Shown: piece after piece, positions 25,667 through 33,826 of the stretch
Layout: each line of letters begins with the position of its first letter
How positions within the stretch are numbered: the first letter of the stretch is position 1
DNA from: an uncultured Clostridia bacterium
GTDB taxonomy: Bacteria; Bacillota; Clostridia; UBA1381
NCBI GenBank assembly: GCA_947624485.1
Contig: CANQKM010000004.1
Span: 1 to 64,000, forward strand
DNA: 64,000 nt
Reading direction: 5' to 3'
Notes under the pieces: generated by a model
What the model saw: the letters and a program-made list of their open reading frames with translations, nothing else
Told to the model about the DNA's origin: nothing
Databases searched by the model: none
Made by a program: the position numbers and the translations under genes

Positions 25667-26407
25667 TTAATTTTCTTCGCCGGCGTCCTTTATGTAACCC
25701 GACAGTTTTTCCATGGTGCGTATGGGAGCGTCCTTGGCGTTGCCCCACTCCATATCCTTGTTGCGGTAGTCGAATTTGAGGGTGAAGCGGTGTATGTCCT
25801 CCTGTATGCGGTCAAACTCACTGCCCGCCTTGCGAACCATCGTGCCGAGAAATTCGTTCGCGCGTGAGCCGATCGACTTCGGAGCCGTGTCGGTAAGCAA
25901 AAGCATGTGCTTTATACACAAGCCCTTTGACTTGTCGAATTTCTGTCTGAACGCGTCGTCGTTCGCCCACATATACAGAAGCACATCCGCGTAACGCTCC
26001 ATAGTGGAGTTTATTTTCTCGCATACGACGCAGCCGCTGTAAATATTTTGCAGGCAGTCCTTAAGCTCCTTCGCGAAGCCGTCCTTTTTACCGAACAGTC
26101 CGCTCTTTGCGCCGTCCTTCGGCGCTTTCTTTATTACCTTGCCGAGTTCTTTGCGCACTTCCTCCGTGTGCGTGTCAAGCACAAGCGCGAGCGGAAGCTT
26201 GTTCGGCATCTCAAAGAATTTGCCGAAATGTCGGTTACAGTAACCCGTCTTGTCGGAGTAACCCCTAAAATCCTCCTCCATCATCGCCGCGCCGAGGTTG
26301 TATTCGAGAGCTTCCCTTTCGAGATTGCTTTCCAAAAGGCACATCGGACACTCGCAGTCCTTGTCATACGCCTCGTTTACCGGTATTGTGTATATCTTCT
26401 CCTTCAT
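25667..26407 (-). CDS. DUF6062 family protein
   Basis: 246 residues, soluble. Conserved landmarks are YDKDCECPMCLLE near the N-terminus, FRGYSDKTGYCNRHF, GCVVCEKI in the middle, GLCIKHMLLL, and the C-terminal FDYRNKDMEWGNAKDAP. Three Cys-x-x-Cys or Cys/His pairs suggest metal binding, though this is not established. DUF6062 is a Clostridia family of unknown function. The start codon overlaps the stop of the DUF4364 gene by four bases, so the two are co-translated. Confidence 0.85.
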   Translation of the reverse strand: MKEKIYTIPVNEAYDKDCECPMCLLESNLEREALEYNLGAAMMEEDFRGYSDKTGYCNRHFGKFFEMPNKLPLALVLDTHTEEVRKELGKVIKKAPKDGAKSGLFGKKDGFAKELKDCLQNIYSGCVVCEKINSTMERYADVLLYMWANDDAFRQKFDKSKGLCIKHMLLLTDTAPKSIGSRANEFLGTMVRKAGSEFDRIQEDIHRFTLKFDYRNKDMEWGNAKDAPIRTMEKLSGYIKDAGEEN

Positions 26408-26964
26408 TCCTCATCGTCCTCCTTGTCGGCTTCCTTAAACGCGCTTAAAACATCGCCGTATATTTTGTCGGGATGTGCTTTGAAATATTTCGCCAGCTTT
26501 TCCGCCTCGTCGCGCGAACCCGCATACATATACAGGCGCATCATTTCGGTTTTGTCGTCGTCGCGCAGAATACACTCAAAGCCGTACTCGTCGTTCCTCA
26601 CCGGCATTATACCGCTCTGTACGGCGTTTTTGCGGCGTTCCTCGATATAAAGCTGCTTTATCGACTCGTCTATCGGCTCACGGATATATACGGGTACGCT
26701 TGTCCTGAAATACTTTATGGCATTCGCGCCCTTTTCGGTGATGCCGTATCTGCATATATTTTTACCCTCCATATAGGAGTATACATGTCCTGTTTCTTCG
26801 AGATTTACGAGAGATATTTGAAAATCGGGAAAGCTGACGTTGCAGTTGTCCATCACGAGGGTTATAAGGTCGCTGTATTCGGGATCCTTGTCGGTATTGT
26901 TAAGCGTATACAATATTATGAATTGTATAATCTCCGGATCGGTTATCTCCCTTGTGTATAGCAT
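26404..26964 (-). CDS. DUF4364 family protein
   Basis: 186 residues from the ATG at 26964, chosen because GAGGTG precedes it (the ORF-track start 13 codons upstream has none). The N-terminal part looks like a winged-helix domain (ITDPEIIQFIILYTLNNT, VSFPDFQISLVNLEETGHVYSY, YGITEKGANAIKYF); the C-terminal half is a DUF4364 effector region. Members are annotated as putative transcriptional regulators in Clostridia, without known targets. Translationally coupled to the DUF6062 gene. Confidence 0.85.
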   Translation of the reverse strand: MLYTREITDPEIIQFIILYTLNNTDKDPEYSDLITLVMDNCNVSFPDFQISLVNLEETGHVYSYMEGKNICRYGITEKGANAIKYFRTSVPVYIREPIDESIKQLYIEERRKNAVQSGIMPVRNDEYGFECILRDDDKTEMMRLYMYAGSRDEAEKLAKYFKAHPDKIYGDVLSAFKEADKEDDEE

Positions 26965-27013
26965 TTTCTTCACCTCGTATCCATTGTAGCATATTTTACC
27001 CAAATTTTACAAA

Positions 27014-28804
27014 TTATTTCTGCATATCGATCGTGATGATATTCATTTTATATATATAGCTGTAAGTGATTTTTTTCGCAATCTTTTGAGCCATATGTAC
27101 GCCTATTTTTGAAAAGTCGTCGGGCTTGTACTCAAAGTCAAGCGGATTGTAGCGCTTCGCGGTGTTGCGTATTGTTATCCGAAACTTATCGCTGTCCGAA
27201 AACAGCTTTATGTCCATAAGCTCGCGGTCCTCGTTTATTTTCTCGTTCGTGATTTGAGAATGTGCGATAAAGTCAGCCGCAAGCTCCTCCATGCACAAGG
27301 CGCTCATATACGCCGTGCGCGGCGCGGTGCCGTTGTTTTCCAAAAACTGCTGTATTTCCTCCGATAAGCCGCTTATGTCCGTATTGCTGTAGTGTATGCT
27401 TATATCCTTCATTGGCACGTTGTCGCGTATGCTTTTGTCCAGAAACAGCAGATCGTCAACCGACGGCTTCAGTTTGCGCTTGTAAAGGAGAAAGAGTAAT
27501 CCCGCTATTATAAGGAACATCATCTCGCAGCCGCCGTATGCCAGCCACATACCCTTGTATCCGAGCATCGGAACAAGTATAAGCATCATCAGCGGCAGGA
27601 TAACGGAATCCGACGTCGCGGAAAACGCTATTGACAGCAGCGGCTTGTCGATAGCCTCGTAAAAGCCCGCCATTATATACACCGCAAGCGCAATCGGCGT
27701 GAACACCGATGCGATATATACTCCCGCGCGGATAATTCCATCCATTCCCTCGGTTCCGCTGCCGTTCGTGTAGATATTTATTATCGGTGTGAGCAGAAGA
27801 AGAATAACCGCAATCCATATTATTGAAAAAACGTATGTGATTTTCAAGCCTTCCGCAAGCGTTTTCTTTACGCCGTTTTTATCTCTCGCGCCCGCAAATA
27901 TGCCTATCATCGGACACATAGCCGCGCGCATTCCGTCGGACGCGGTCAGTATAAGTCCCCCTATGCTGCTTATTACCGAATAAACGGCAAGTCCTACCGT
28001 GCCGAGCGACAAGGATATTATATTATTTATAACGCTGCCCGCAACTCCGGCGGCAAGGTTGTCCGCCGATGTGGGAAAACCGTATTTAAGCAGGCTTACC
28101 GCGTCGGACGTCTTAAAGCCGCCGTGCCGTATCAGTATCGGCAGCTTACGCAGCTTCATCAGCAAAAAGCAGCACAGCATACTAATAAAGGTAGCCACCC
28201 ACGAGCCTATGGCAAGCGCGGCAATTCCCAAAGCAGTATATTTGGCAAGCAGCGCCGACAGCAGGAAGTTTATAATAAACTCGACGACCGTCAGGACAAG
28301 AACGTCGGTTTGGTACCCGTATACGCTCAGAACCGACATCAGCACCAGCTTAATTCCGAGGAACAGCAGATACGGAGCGATATATCTCAGATAACTCGCG
28401 GCGATTACCGCCACCGCAGCCTCATTTGCACCGCATATACGTACAATGCCGTGAGCGAATATTTCCGAAACAATCAGAAAAATCGTGCACATCACGGTTG
28501 TTGTTATCAAGCCGAGCATATATATTCTGTCCGCCTTGCGCTTGTCGCCCGCGCCTATCGTCACGCTCATGCTCATCTCAACGCCCGCCGCAACCGCGTT
28601 CATCAGCGCGGCGGCTATTATTGTCACCGGTACCGTTACTCCTATCGCCGCTATATATTCCGCCGTAAAGAAATATCCCGCGAGCATTGCGTCAATCATA
28701 TTAAGGAAGTTGACCGCGAGTATTCTGAAAAAGCACGACGGAAACATTCCTATAACGGAACGCCTTATAAGTCTGTTACTGCCGTATGTTCTTTTATCTG
28801 TCAT
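27014..28804 (-). CDS. MATE transporter with C-terminal GHKL ATPase-like domain
   Basis: 596 residues. The first about 445 are a MATE-family multidrug/Na+ antiporter: FLNMIDAMLAGYFF near the start, then about twelve membrane segments (IAAIGVTVPVTIIAAALMN, VTIGAGDKRKADRIY, AYGGCEMMFLIIAGLLFLLY). The last about 130 residues are soluble and resemble the HATPase_c/RsbW fold: ALCMEELAADFIAHS (N-box position), ITIRNTAKRYNPLDF and a DDFSKIGVHMAQKIAKKITYSY segment at the G2 position. The usual N-box Asn and the DxGxG motif are not evident, so nucleotide binding is uncertain. The fusion suggests transport controlled by a regulatory ATPase-like domain. AAGGGG precedes the ATG. Confidence 0.85.
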   Translation of the reverse strand: MTDKRTYGSNRLIRRSVIGMFPSCFFRILAVNFLNMIDAMLAGYFFTAEYIAAIGVTVPVTIIAAALMNAVAAGVEMSMSVTIGAGDKRKADRIYMLGLITTTVMCTIFLIVSEIFAHGIVRICGANEAAVAVIAASYLRYIAPYLLFLGIKLVLMSVLSVYGYQTDVLVLTVVEFIINFLLSALLAKYTALGIAALAIGSWVATFISMLCCFLLMKLRKLPILIRHGGFKTSDAVSLLKYGFPTSADNLAAGVAGSVINNIISLSLGTVGLAVYSVISSIGGLILTASDGMRAAMCPMIGIFAGARDKNGVKKTLAEGLKITYVFSIIWIAVILLLLTPIINIYTNGSGTEGMDGIIRAGVYIASVFTPIALAVYIMAGFYEAIDKPLLSIAFSATSDSVILPLMMLILVPMLGYKGMWLAYGGCEMMFLIIAGLLFLLYKRKLKPSVDDLLFLDKSIRDNVPMKDISIHYSNTDISGLSEEIQQFLENNGTAPRTAYMSALCMEELAADFIAHSQITNEKINEDRELMDIKLFSDSDKFRITIRNTAKRYNPLDFEYKPDDFSKIGVHMAQKIAKKITYSYIYKMNIITIDMQK

Positions 28805-28952
28805 TTTATTGCCCCTTACCGTTTTTTATAATATTTCATCTGAGCCGACGGTCGGTCGGGAATTTCCTTGATAATTGCGGAATCCACAAACAAGTATAAC
28901 ATAAATATCTCCGTATTACAATCCATTTTGCGCCGTTTATGTAAAAAATATG

Positions 28953-29669
28953 TCATTGTTCGGACGCCGGGCGGTTCTCGCCGGTAGCGTAATTTATGAC
29001 GACGTTCGGCTGGACGTTGTAGCAGTACACGTTAAAGCAGACACTGCCGCCGTCCTCGACCGAGTACGCCTCCATAATAACGCCGCTCGCGAGAAGGTTA
29101 TCGCCGTTAAACACGGGCGTGACGCGGTACATGACGTGGTTGCCCGTCTTTCTGATATAGCCCGCGACCTGATTTTCGTACGGAAGCATACCTTCTATGT
29201 TCATGTAAGCCGTTCCCGTTATAAGGTTGCGCTCGTTCGCGTTTTCGCCCGAGAGCTGGTAGCCTATGACGTGGCAGCGGTGGTAAATATAGTCGCCGTC
29301 TATGAAGCCGTATTTCCTGTTTTGCCAGCCTGTGGGCTTTACGGACGATATGTCGCCGCGCTCCTCCTTAGGCATTGTGTCACGCGACAGACACGCGCTC
29401 GCCGCGCCGCAGCGTCCGAGGTCGTCAAGCTCGCTGTATTTTTCAAAGCTTTGCGTCGTTTGTTTTTCCTCGTCGGTAAAGGCCGGTATATTGTCGTTGA
29501 GTATAACGCTCGCCGCGCCGCTGTAGGGCGGTATGCCGTCAATGGTGTAGCTTTCCTTAAAGCCGCTTTTGTGCGCGTATTCCGCCGCCGCGGCGGCGAC
29601 AATAAGAATTATAAGCGTCAGCAGCGCCGCCGCGGCTTTGCCTGTCCGTCTTGTTCTTCTTCTGCCCAC
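28953..29669 (-). CDS. Secreted or membrane-anchored DNA/RNA non-specific endonuclease
   Basis: 238 residues from a GTG start (GGAGA eight bases upstream). A basic N-terminus and one hydrophobic segment (AAAALLTLIILIVAAAAAEY) anchor or export it. The nuclease core has YIYHRCHVIGYQLSG, corresponding to the DRGH/DRSH motif with catalytic His, and the metal-binding Asn in NERNLITGTAYMN; HVMYRVTPVF follows. This is the EndA/streptodornase family, which degrades extracellular DNA or processes DNA during uptake. The catalytic motif has HRCH where DRSH is usual, a mild departure. Confidence 0.87.
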   Translation of the reverse strand: MGRRRTRRTGKAAAALLTLIILIVAAAAAEYAHKSGFKESYTIDGIPPYSGAASVILNDNIPAFTDEEKQTTQSFEKYSELDDLGRCGAASACLSRDTMPKEERGDISSVKPTGWQNRKYGFIDGDYIYHRCHVIGYQLSGENANERNLITGTAYMNIEGMLPYENQVAGYIRKTGNHVMYRVTPVFNGDNLLASGVIMEAYSVEDGGSVCFNVYCYNVQPNVVINYATGENRPASEQ

Positions 29670-29747
29670 AATGCATCTCTCCTTGTACCGTTATCTTCAC
29701 ACTATTATACATTATCAGCCGCGTATTATCAAGACCGATTATCCGGA

Positions 29748-29783
29748 TAAAAGATAAGACAGGATTTGAAAATCCTGTCTGTA
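29748..29783 (-). terminator. Terminator of rhaM
   Basis: AGACAGGATT and AATCCTGTCT pair around TTTCA; on the minus strand TATCTTTT follows. Confidence 0.75.
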
Positions 29784-29790
29784 TTCTTTA

Positions 29791-30105
29791 TCAGTCGAGG
29801 TGGAAAAGAAGATCGAGGTCGGTCGAAACGGGGCTGTTGTCGGGGTTCGTTTCCATTATGTCAGCCATGAAGTCCCACCATTTGCGGTTTATCGCGGTGT
29901 CCGCACCCTTCGCCCAAAGCTCCTCATCCTCTATCTCGATGTAACCGAAAAGCGTGAGCGTTTCCTTGTCGAGGTAGATTGAGTAGTTTTTGCCGCCGTG
30001 TTCGTGGATCATGTCCTTCATTTCCTGCCACAGCTCGTTGTGACGCTTCTCGTACTCCGCTTCCTGTCCCGGGTACAGCTTCATCTTAAATCCCTTGTGT
30101 ATCAT
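29791..30105 (-). CDS. rhaM: L-rhamnose mutarotase
   Basis: 104 residues, matching the usual length. Characteristic elements are KMKLYPGQEAEYEKRHNELW (catalytic His in the RHNELW helix), IYLDKETLTLFGYIEIED, and the C-terminal TAINRKWWDFMADIM and DLLFHLD. It interconverts alpha and beta anomers of L-rhamnose. No other rhamnose genes are in the window; it appears as a single gene with its own terminator. GGAGG precedes the ATG. Confidence 0.95.
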   Translation of the reverse strand: MIHKGFKMKLYPGQEAEYEKRHNELWQEMKDMIHEHGGKNYSIYLDKETLTLFGYIEIEDEELWAKGADTAINRKWWDFMADIMETNPDNSPVSTDLDLLFHLD

Positions 30106-30172
30106 GTGTATTCCTCCTTAAATTTTATTATTATTTTTATTATGGTTTGTGGGGCGTATTTATAGCGGACGG

Positions 30173-30300
30173 CGCACAACGTGAGCCTCTCCTTGAGGAG
30201 AGGTGGCATCGCGAAGCGATGACGGAGAGGTGGCAACGAATTTTTAAAACCACCTCTCAGTCGCCTTCGGCGACAGCTCCCCTCAAGGGGAGCCTCACGT
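30173..30300. repeat. MITE-like palindromic repeat
   Basis: Ends are inverted copies (ACGTGAGCCTCTCCTTGAGG against CCCTCAAGGGGAGCCTCACG). Inner hairpins ATCGCGAAGCGAT and GTCGCCTTCGGCGAC and a CCACCTCTC/GGAGAGGTGG pairing are present. A related element with the same architecture is at 48752-48868. Confidence 0.7.
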
Positions 30301-30330
30301 AGGGGGCGAACCGCGTTCGCCCGCCGCGAT
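30298..30330. repeat. REP-like palindrome
   Basis: GGGCGAAccgcgTTCGCCC preceded by CGTAGG. Same family as the units at 17957-18026 and 48726-48745. Confidence 0.6.
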
Positions 30331-30431
30331 ATATTGGTAACGGGCTGTCGAGGGCGCCAGCCCCTACGACGCACATTTTTTAAATTACAGGTGTAGGAGA
30401 CGGCGCCCTCGACGTCCCGCACAGCTATGTT

Positions 30432-31802
30432 TTACCCCAATTTCTTATGTGCCTCAATCGCGATTGCGCATTCAAGGCGTTTTTTCTGAAATTCGCAGCC
30501 GAGTTCGTAAGGCTTATTTATATCGCCGTTAAAGTTATACGCGTTGGCGGAGCAGCCGCCGCTGCAATAGAATTTGGCGAAGCAGTCCTTACATTTTTCC
30601 TTTGTATACACGTTTGAGCGTTCAAACTCGGAGCGTATGTCCTCGTTAAGCGTTCCGTCGTACACGTTTCCCATTTTATAGTCCTCGTTGCCGACAAACT
30701 GGTGGCACGGGTAAATGTCGCCCGACGGCGCGACCGCAAGGTACTCGTGTCCCGCTCCGCAGCCCGACAGGCGCTTTATCGCGCACGGTCCCTGGTCGAG
30801 GTCGACCATGAAGTGGAAGAAGTTAAAGCCTCTTCCCTCGTCGTAGCGCTTTACATATTCCTCACAAAGCTTGTCGTACTCGGCGCATATTTTTTTCACA
30901 TGCTCGGGCTTTAGCGCGTAATCCTCGTCGTACGGCGCGACAACAGGCTCGACGCTCGTCTGTTTGAAGCCGAGGTCGGCAAGGTGCAGAACATCCTTCG
31001 CGAAATCGAGGTTGTAAGCCGTGAACGTGCCGCGGACGTAGTAGTTATCCTGATTGCGGCTCTCGGCAAGCTTCCGGAATTTCGGCACTATCGCGTCATA
31101 CGAGCCGCTGCCGTCAACGCGGCGGCGTACGCGGTCGTTCGTTTCCTTCGTGCCGTCTATCGAAAGCACGACGTTCGACATGTTCTCGTTTATGTACTTC
31201 ATCATGTCGTCGTTTAAGAGTATGCCGTTTGTCGTGATTGTGAAGCGGAAATTTTTGCCGTGCTTTTCACCCTGTTCGCGGGCGTAGTCGGTAATTTCCT
31301 TTACAGCCTCAAAATTCATTGTCGGCTCGCCGCCGAAGTAGTCGATCTCTATGTTGCGGCGGCTTCCGCTGTTCGCGATTACGAAATCGATCGCCTTTTT
31401 GCCCGTTTCCGCGCTCATAAGGCTTCTGCCGCCGTGAAATTCGCCCGTGTCGGCGAAGCAGTATTTACAGCGCAGATTGCAGTCGTGCGCTATGTGCAGG
31501 CAAAGAGCTTTGACGATCGAGCCTTTATTCCAGTTTTTCGCGAATTTCTCGTACGTGTCCTCGCTGAATAACTGTCCCGCCCTGTAAAGCGAGCAGATTT
31601 CCGCGTAGCACTCGTCTATTTCCTCGTCGGAATACTTGTCCCCCATCGCCTGCTTCACGTATTCGGGACATGCGTTCTCTGGCGTGAACGGCTCGAATAT
31701 GCAGTCGAGCATATCATACATCACGTCGTCCGCTATATGTACCGCGCCGGAATAAACATCCATAACTATATTCATTCCGAGCTGCTTAAACTTATGTATC
31801 AC
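30432..31802 (-). CDS. scfB: SCIFF peptide maturase, radical SAM
   Basis: 456 residues from a GTG start with AAGGAG upstream. The radical SAM cluster motif is HDCNLRCKYCF (CxxxCxxC), followed by DYFGGEPTMNFE and ITTNGILL. A C-terminal SPASM/twitch region carries more Cys ligands (GCGAGHEYLAV, YPCHQFVGNED, CKDCFAKFYCSGGCSANAY). ScfB forms thioether crosslinks in the SCIFF ribosomal peptide. The N-terminal RRE-like part (MDVYSGAVHIADDVMYDML) binds the precursor. The precursor gene lies immediately upstream, the invariant pairing in Clostridia. Confidence 0.96.
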   Translation of the reverse strand: MIHKFKQLGMNIVMDVYSGAVHIADDVMYDMLDCIFEPFTPENACPEYVKQAMGDKYSDEEIDECYAEICSLYRAGQLFSEDTYEKFAKNWNKGSIVKALCLHIAHDCNLRCKYCFADTGEFHGGRSLMSAETGKKAIDFVIANSGSRRNIEIDYFGGEPTMNFEAVKEITDYAREQGEKHGKNFRFTITTNGILLNDDMMKYINENMSNVVLSIDGTKETNDRVRRRVDGSGSYDAIVPKFRKLAESRNQDNYYVRGTFTAYNLDFAKDVLHLADLGFKQTSVEPVVAPYDEDYALKPEHVKKICAEYDKLCEEYVKRYDEGRGFNFFHFMVDLDQGPCAIKRLSGCGAGHEYLAVAPSGDIYPCHQFVGNEDYKMGNVYDGTLNEDIRSEFERSNVYTKEKCKDCFAKFYCSGGCSANAYNFNGDINKPYELGCEFQKKRLECAIAIEAHKKLG

Positions 31803-31864
31803 CTGTAAAAAACTCCTTTGTCGTTCACGAAACGCGTGAACCGATTTTACGCGCCGTTAAACAG

Positions 31865-31894
31865 AAAATCACCGACCGCGCAGCCGATGATTTT
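31865..31894 (-). promoter_or_regulatory. Hairpin between scfA and scfB
   Basis: AAAATCA and TGATTTT pair across a GC-rich interior just after the precursor stop codon. A second hairpin GTTCACG-CGTTT-CGTGAAC follows at about 31823-31841. Such structures could lower maturase expression relative to the precursor; this is inference. Confidence 0.45.
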
Positions 31895-31900
31895 GTTTGT

Positions 31901-32047
31901 TCAGTTCTGTGCGTTCTCGCACTTCTGATTTGCAACCGTGCAGGACGTCTTGCAAGCCGACTGACATGAAGTCTGGCACTCGCCGCATCCGCCGTGCACC
32001 GCGCTTGACTTAAGATTCGCGCTGTTTAATGTTGTAACGTGCTTCAT
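31901..32047 (-). CDS. scfA: SCIFF ribosomal peptide precursor
   Basis: 48 residues from the ATG at 32047 (ACGGAGG upstream); the ORF-track start 12 codons earlier is too long. The leader MKHVTTLNSANLKSSAVHGG is followed by six Cys in CGECQTSC, CKTSC, KC and the intervening residues, the six-Cys pattern that names the family. It is modified by ScfB to thioether bonds. The function of the mature peptide is unknown. It is nearly universal in Clostridia and a good lineage marker. Confidence 0.96.
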   Translation of the reverse strand: MKHVTTLNSANLKSSAVHGGCGECQTSCQSACKTSCTVANQKCENAQN

Positions 32048-32130
32048 TGAAATATCCTCCGTGTCTGTTTTATTTCCATACACCGTTATTTTACCATATT
32101 ATGATAAAAAAGTCAATAGTACGATAAATT

Positions 32131-32490
32131 TTACTTGTTGCCTATTATACAGCCCAGCATAGCCGCGCCGAATATTCCCGCCGTTACCGCCGCTGTGTGC
32201 GCGGTAAAGCATATGCCGCCGTTCAGAACCATCGCGAGCGCGAGAAGCGCACACGCGTATATCAGCGCGGCGAGCAGCACGTGCAAAAGACGCTTGCAGT
32301 CGGCGGCGCGGGCTATTATTACCGCCCCCAGAAGCATACCGAGTATTACCGCCGCGTAAGAGCCGATGTTAACAACGCTCGGACTTATGCCGGTAAGATG
32401 CTCCAAAAGCGACAGGATAAACAAGACCGCTACGGAGAACAATATCGACGCCGCCGCGCCCTTTACGACTGTTTTTATATTCACGGACAT
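32131..32490 (-). CDS. TIGR04086-family membrane protein
   Basis: 119 residues, four predicted membrane helices (AAASILFSVAVLFILSLL, YAAVILGMLLGAVIIA, LLHVLLAALIYACALLALAM, TAGIFGAAMLGCIIG). The small size and topology match TIGR04086, a Clostridia membrane family commonly encoded between yajC and scfA, as here. No function is known. Its ribosome site is inside a perfect hairpin (32499-32534). Confidence 0.87.
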   Translation of the reverse strand: MSVNIKTVVKGAAASILFSVAVLFILSLLEHLTGISPSVVNIGSYAAVILGMLLGAVIIARAADCKRLLHVLLAALIYACALLALAMVLNGGICFTAHTAAVTAGIFGAAMLGCIIGNK

Positions 32491-32498
32491 AAAAAAAC

Positions 32499-32534
32499 CT
32501 CCTTAATATATCTCGATACAAATATATTAAGGAG
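32499..32534 (-). promoter_or_regulatory. Hairpin that is both terminator-like and sequesters a ribosome site
   Basis: CTCCTTAATATAT and ATATATTAAGGAG are perfectly complementary over 13 bases with a 10-base loop. The 3' arm carries the AAGGAGG of the TIGR04086 gene and is followed by TTTTTTT before the ATG. It could end the yajC transcript, block translation of the next gene, or both. Confidence 0.75.
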
Positions 32535-32556
32535 ATTTCCTTTATATTCCCTTAAA

Positions 32557-32970
32557 TCAGTCCTTCGCGGGATTTACCGTTCTTATGGAGTCGCGCTCCA
32601 TTTTGATAACGCTCTTCTCGTCCTGCGTGCCGATGTTGCCTGTCTCAACCCAGACAAACTCGTCCTTTATTTTGCTGACCTTGCCGCATATGCCGCCTAT
32701 CGTAACGACCTTGTCGCCGACCTTCATGGCGTTAAGCATAGCCTTTGCTTCCTTTTCGCGCTTTCTCTGCGGTCTTATCATCATAAAGTAAAGAAGCACG
32801 ATAATAAGCACGAACGGCAGAAAGCTCATAATCATTCCCATTACGGTGTTGCCCTGCTGTTGCTGCTGCGCTGCCGGAGCCTGCTGTTCCGTGGTAGCCG
32901 CGGTGTTCTGCTGCGCCGCCGTATCGGCTGTTTCGCCTTCCGCAAATACAACTGTTTCCAAGATATTCAT
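32557..32970 (-). CDS. yajC: Preprotein translocase subunit YajC
   Basis: 137 residues. A Gln/Ala-rich N-terminal extension precedes one membrane helix (MIMSFLPFVLIIVLLYFMMI) and the conserved RPQRKREKEAKAMLNAMKVGDKVVT and GGICGKVSKIKDEFV. YajC associates with SecDF-YidC in the Sec translocon. The N-terminal stretch of about 50 residues is longer than in most YajC. GGAGAG precedes the ATG. Confidence 0.95.
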   Translation of the reverse strand: MNILETVVFAEGETADTAAQQNTAATTEQQAPAAQQQQQGNTVMGMIMSFLPFVLIIVLLYFMMIRPQRKREKEAKAMLNAMKVGDKVVTIGGICGKVSKIKDEFVWVETGNIGTQDEKSVIKMERDSIRTVNPAKD

Positions 32971-33046
32971 GTTTTACTCTCCTTCAAGTTTATTTCTTTT
33001 GTATTGTACCATGTATTTCCCGATATTGCAAGTATTTTATAAAATT

Positions 33047-33661
33047 TTATGTAAGAGAGCGAATGTGGCGCGCCATTTCGACAAGCTCTTCGCCTTCGGC
33101 TATAAGCGAGCCGTGTTCCGCGGCAAATACGTACTTCAGCGGATTGTACGACACGCTTTCGGCAAATTCTTTTATAAGATCTATGTATTTTGCATGCTTC
33201 TCCGCATTCTTCATCGCGAGGCAAAAGGCTTTGTCCAGCCTGTAAAAAGCGCCGTCAAAAAGAATTTCGTCGGTAAGACGCGCAAGCGACATGCACGCGC
33301 TGTCGAAGTCGGGAAAGTAAAATACCGCGTTTCTCGCCGCCGCCTTATCGGGCGACTTTAGCCTTGCCGTAACCTTGACGTTTCTCTTAAATTCCTCGAT
33401 CGCAAGTCTTGTCTGCGCCGCGCCCATTTTGCTTACAATGAGCGTTATGCCGTCCTTAAACGGCGTAGCCTCGACGACAACCTGTCCGTTATAAGGATTA
33501 AAGCCCGTTTCGTCGCGTATCATTTCCATTATATTGAAAAGAAGGCTGTGAAGCTCCTTGCAGTTCGGTCCGAGAGCGTTGATGTCAATATTGTAATCCG
33601 ACAAATCCGTCGGTGAAAGAGTCACCATTATTCTGTCCTTGTTAATTTTTTCTATTTTCAA
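33047..33661 (-). CDS. mecA: Adaptor protein MecA
   Basis: 204 residues from a TTG at 33661, giving the family N-terminus KIEKINKDRIMVTLS with AGGTGA six bases upstream; a GTG at 33670 is possible but lies inside that ribosome site. The C-terminal domain has ARLTDEILFDGAFYRLDKAFCLAM and HGSLIAEGEELVEMARHIR, typical of ClpC-binding MecA. In Bacillus it delivers ComK and other substrates to ClpCP. No substrate is in the window. Confidence 0.93.
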   Translation of the reverse strand: MKIEKINKDRIMVTLSPTDLSDYNIDINALGPNCKELHSLLFNIMEMIRDETGFNPYNGQVVVEATPFKDGITLIVSKMGAAQTRLAIEEFKRNVKVTARLKSPDKAAARNAVFYFPDFDSACMSLARLTDEILFDGAFYRLDKAFCLAMKNAEKHAKYIDLIKEFAESVSYNPLKYVFAAEHGSLIAEGEELVEMARHIRSLT

Positions 33662-33826
33662 AACATTCACCTGCCCTTGATGATTATATTCTATTATACT
33701 ATATAAATCGCGTTTTGGGAATACATTTTTCGATTTTTGTCAAATAAAATTTTTGCCATACGGGTATATTTAAGGAAATTCGGTCAAGAATACTATATAT
33801 CAAACGATGCATTGGAGGAACATATT

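Larger units (their letters stand above)
30106..30431. other. Intergenic block of repeats between scfB and rhaM
   Basis: This block is occupied by a MITE-like palindromic element (30173-30300), a GGGCGAA/TTCGCCC REP-like unit, and GC-rich text with a GGGCGCC centre (about 30340-30415). No ORF is supported; the 106-codon track ORF reads through the palindromes. Confidence 0.6.
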
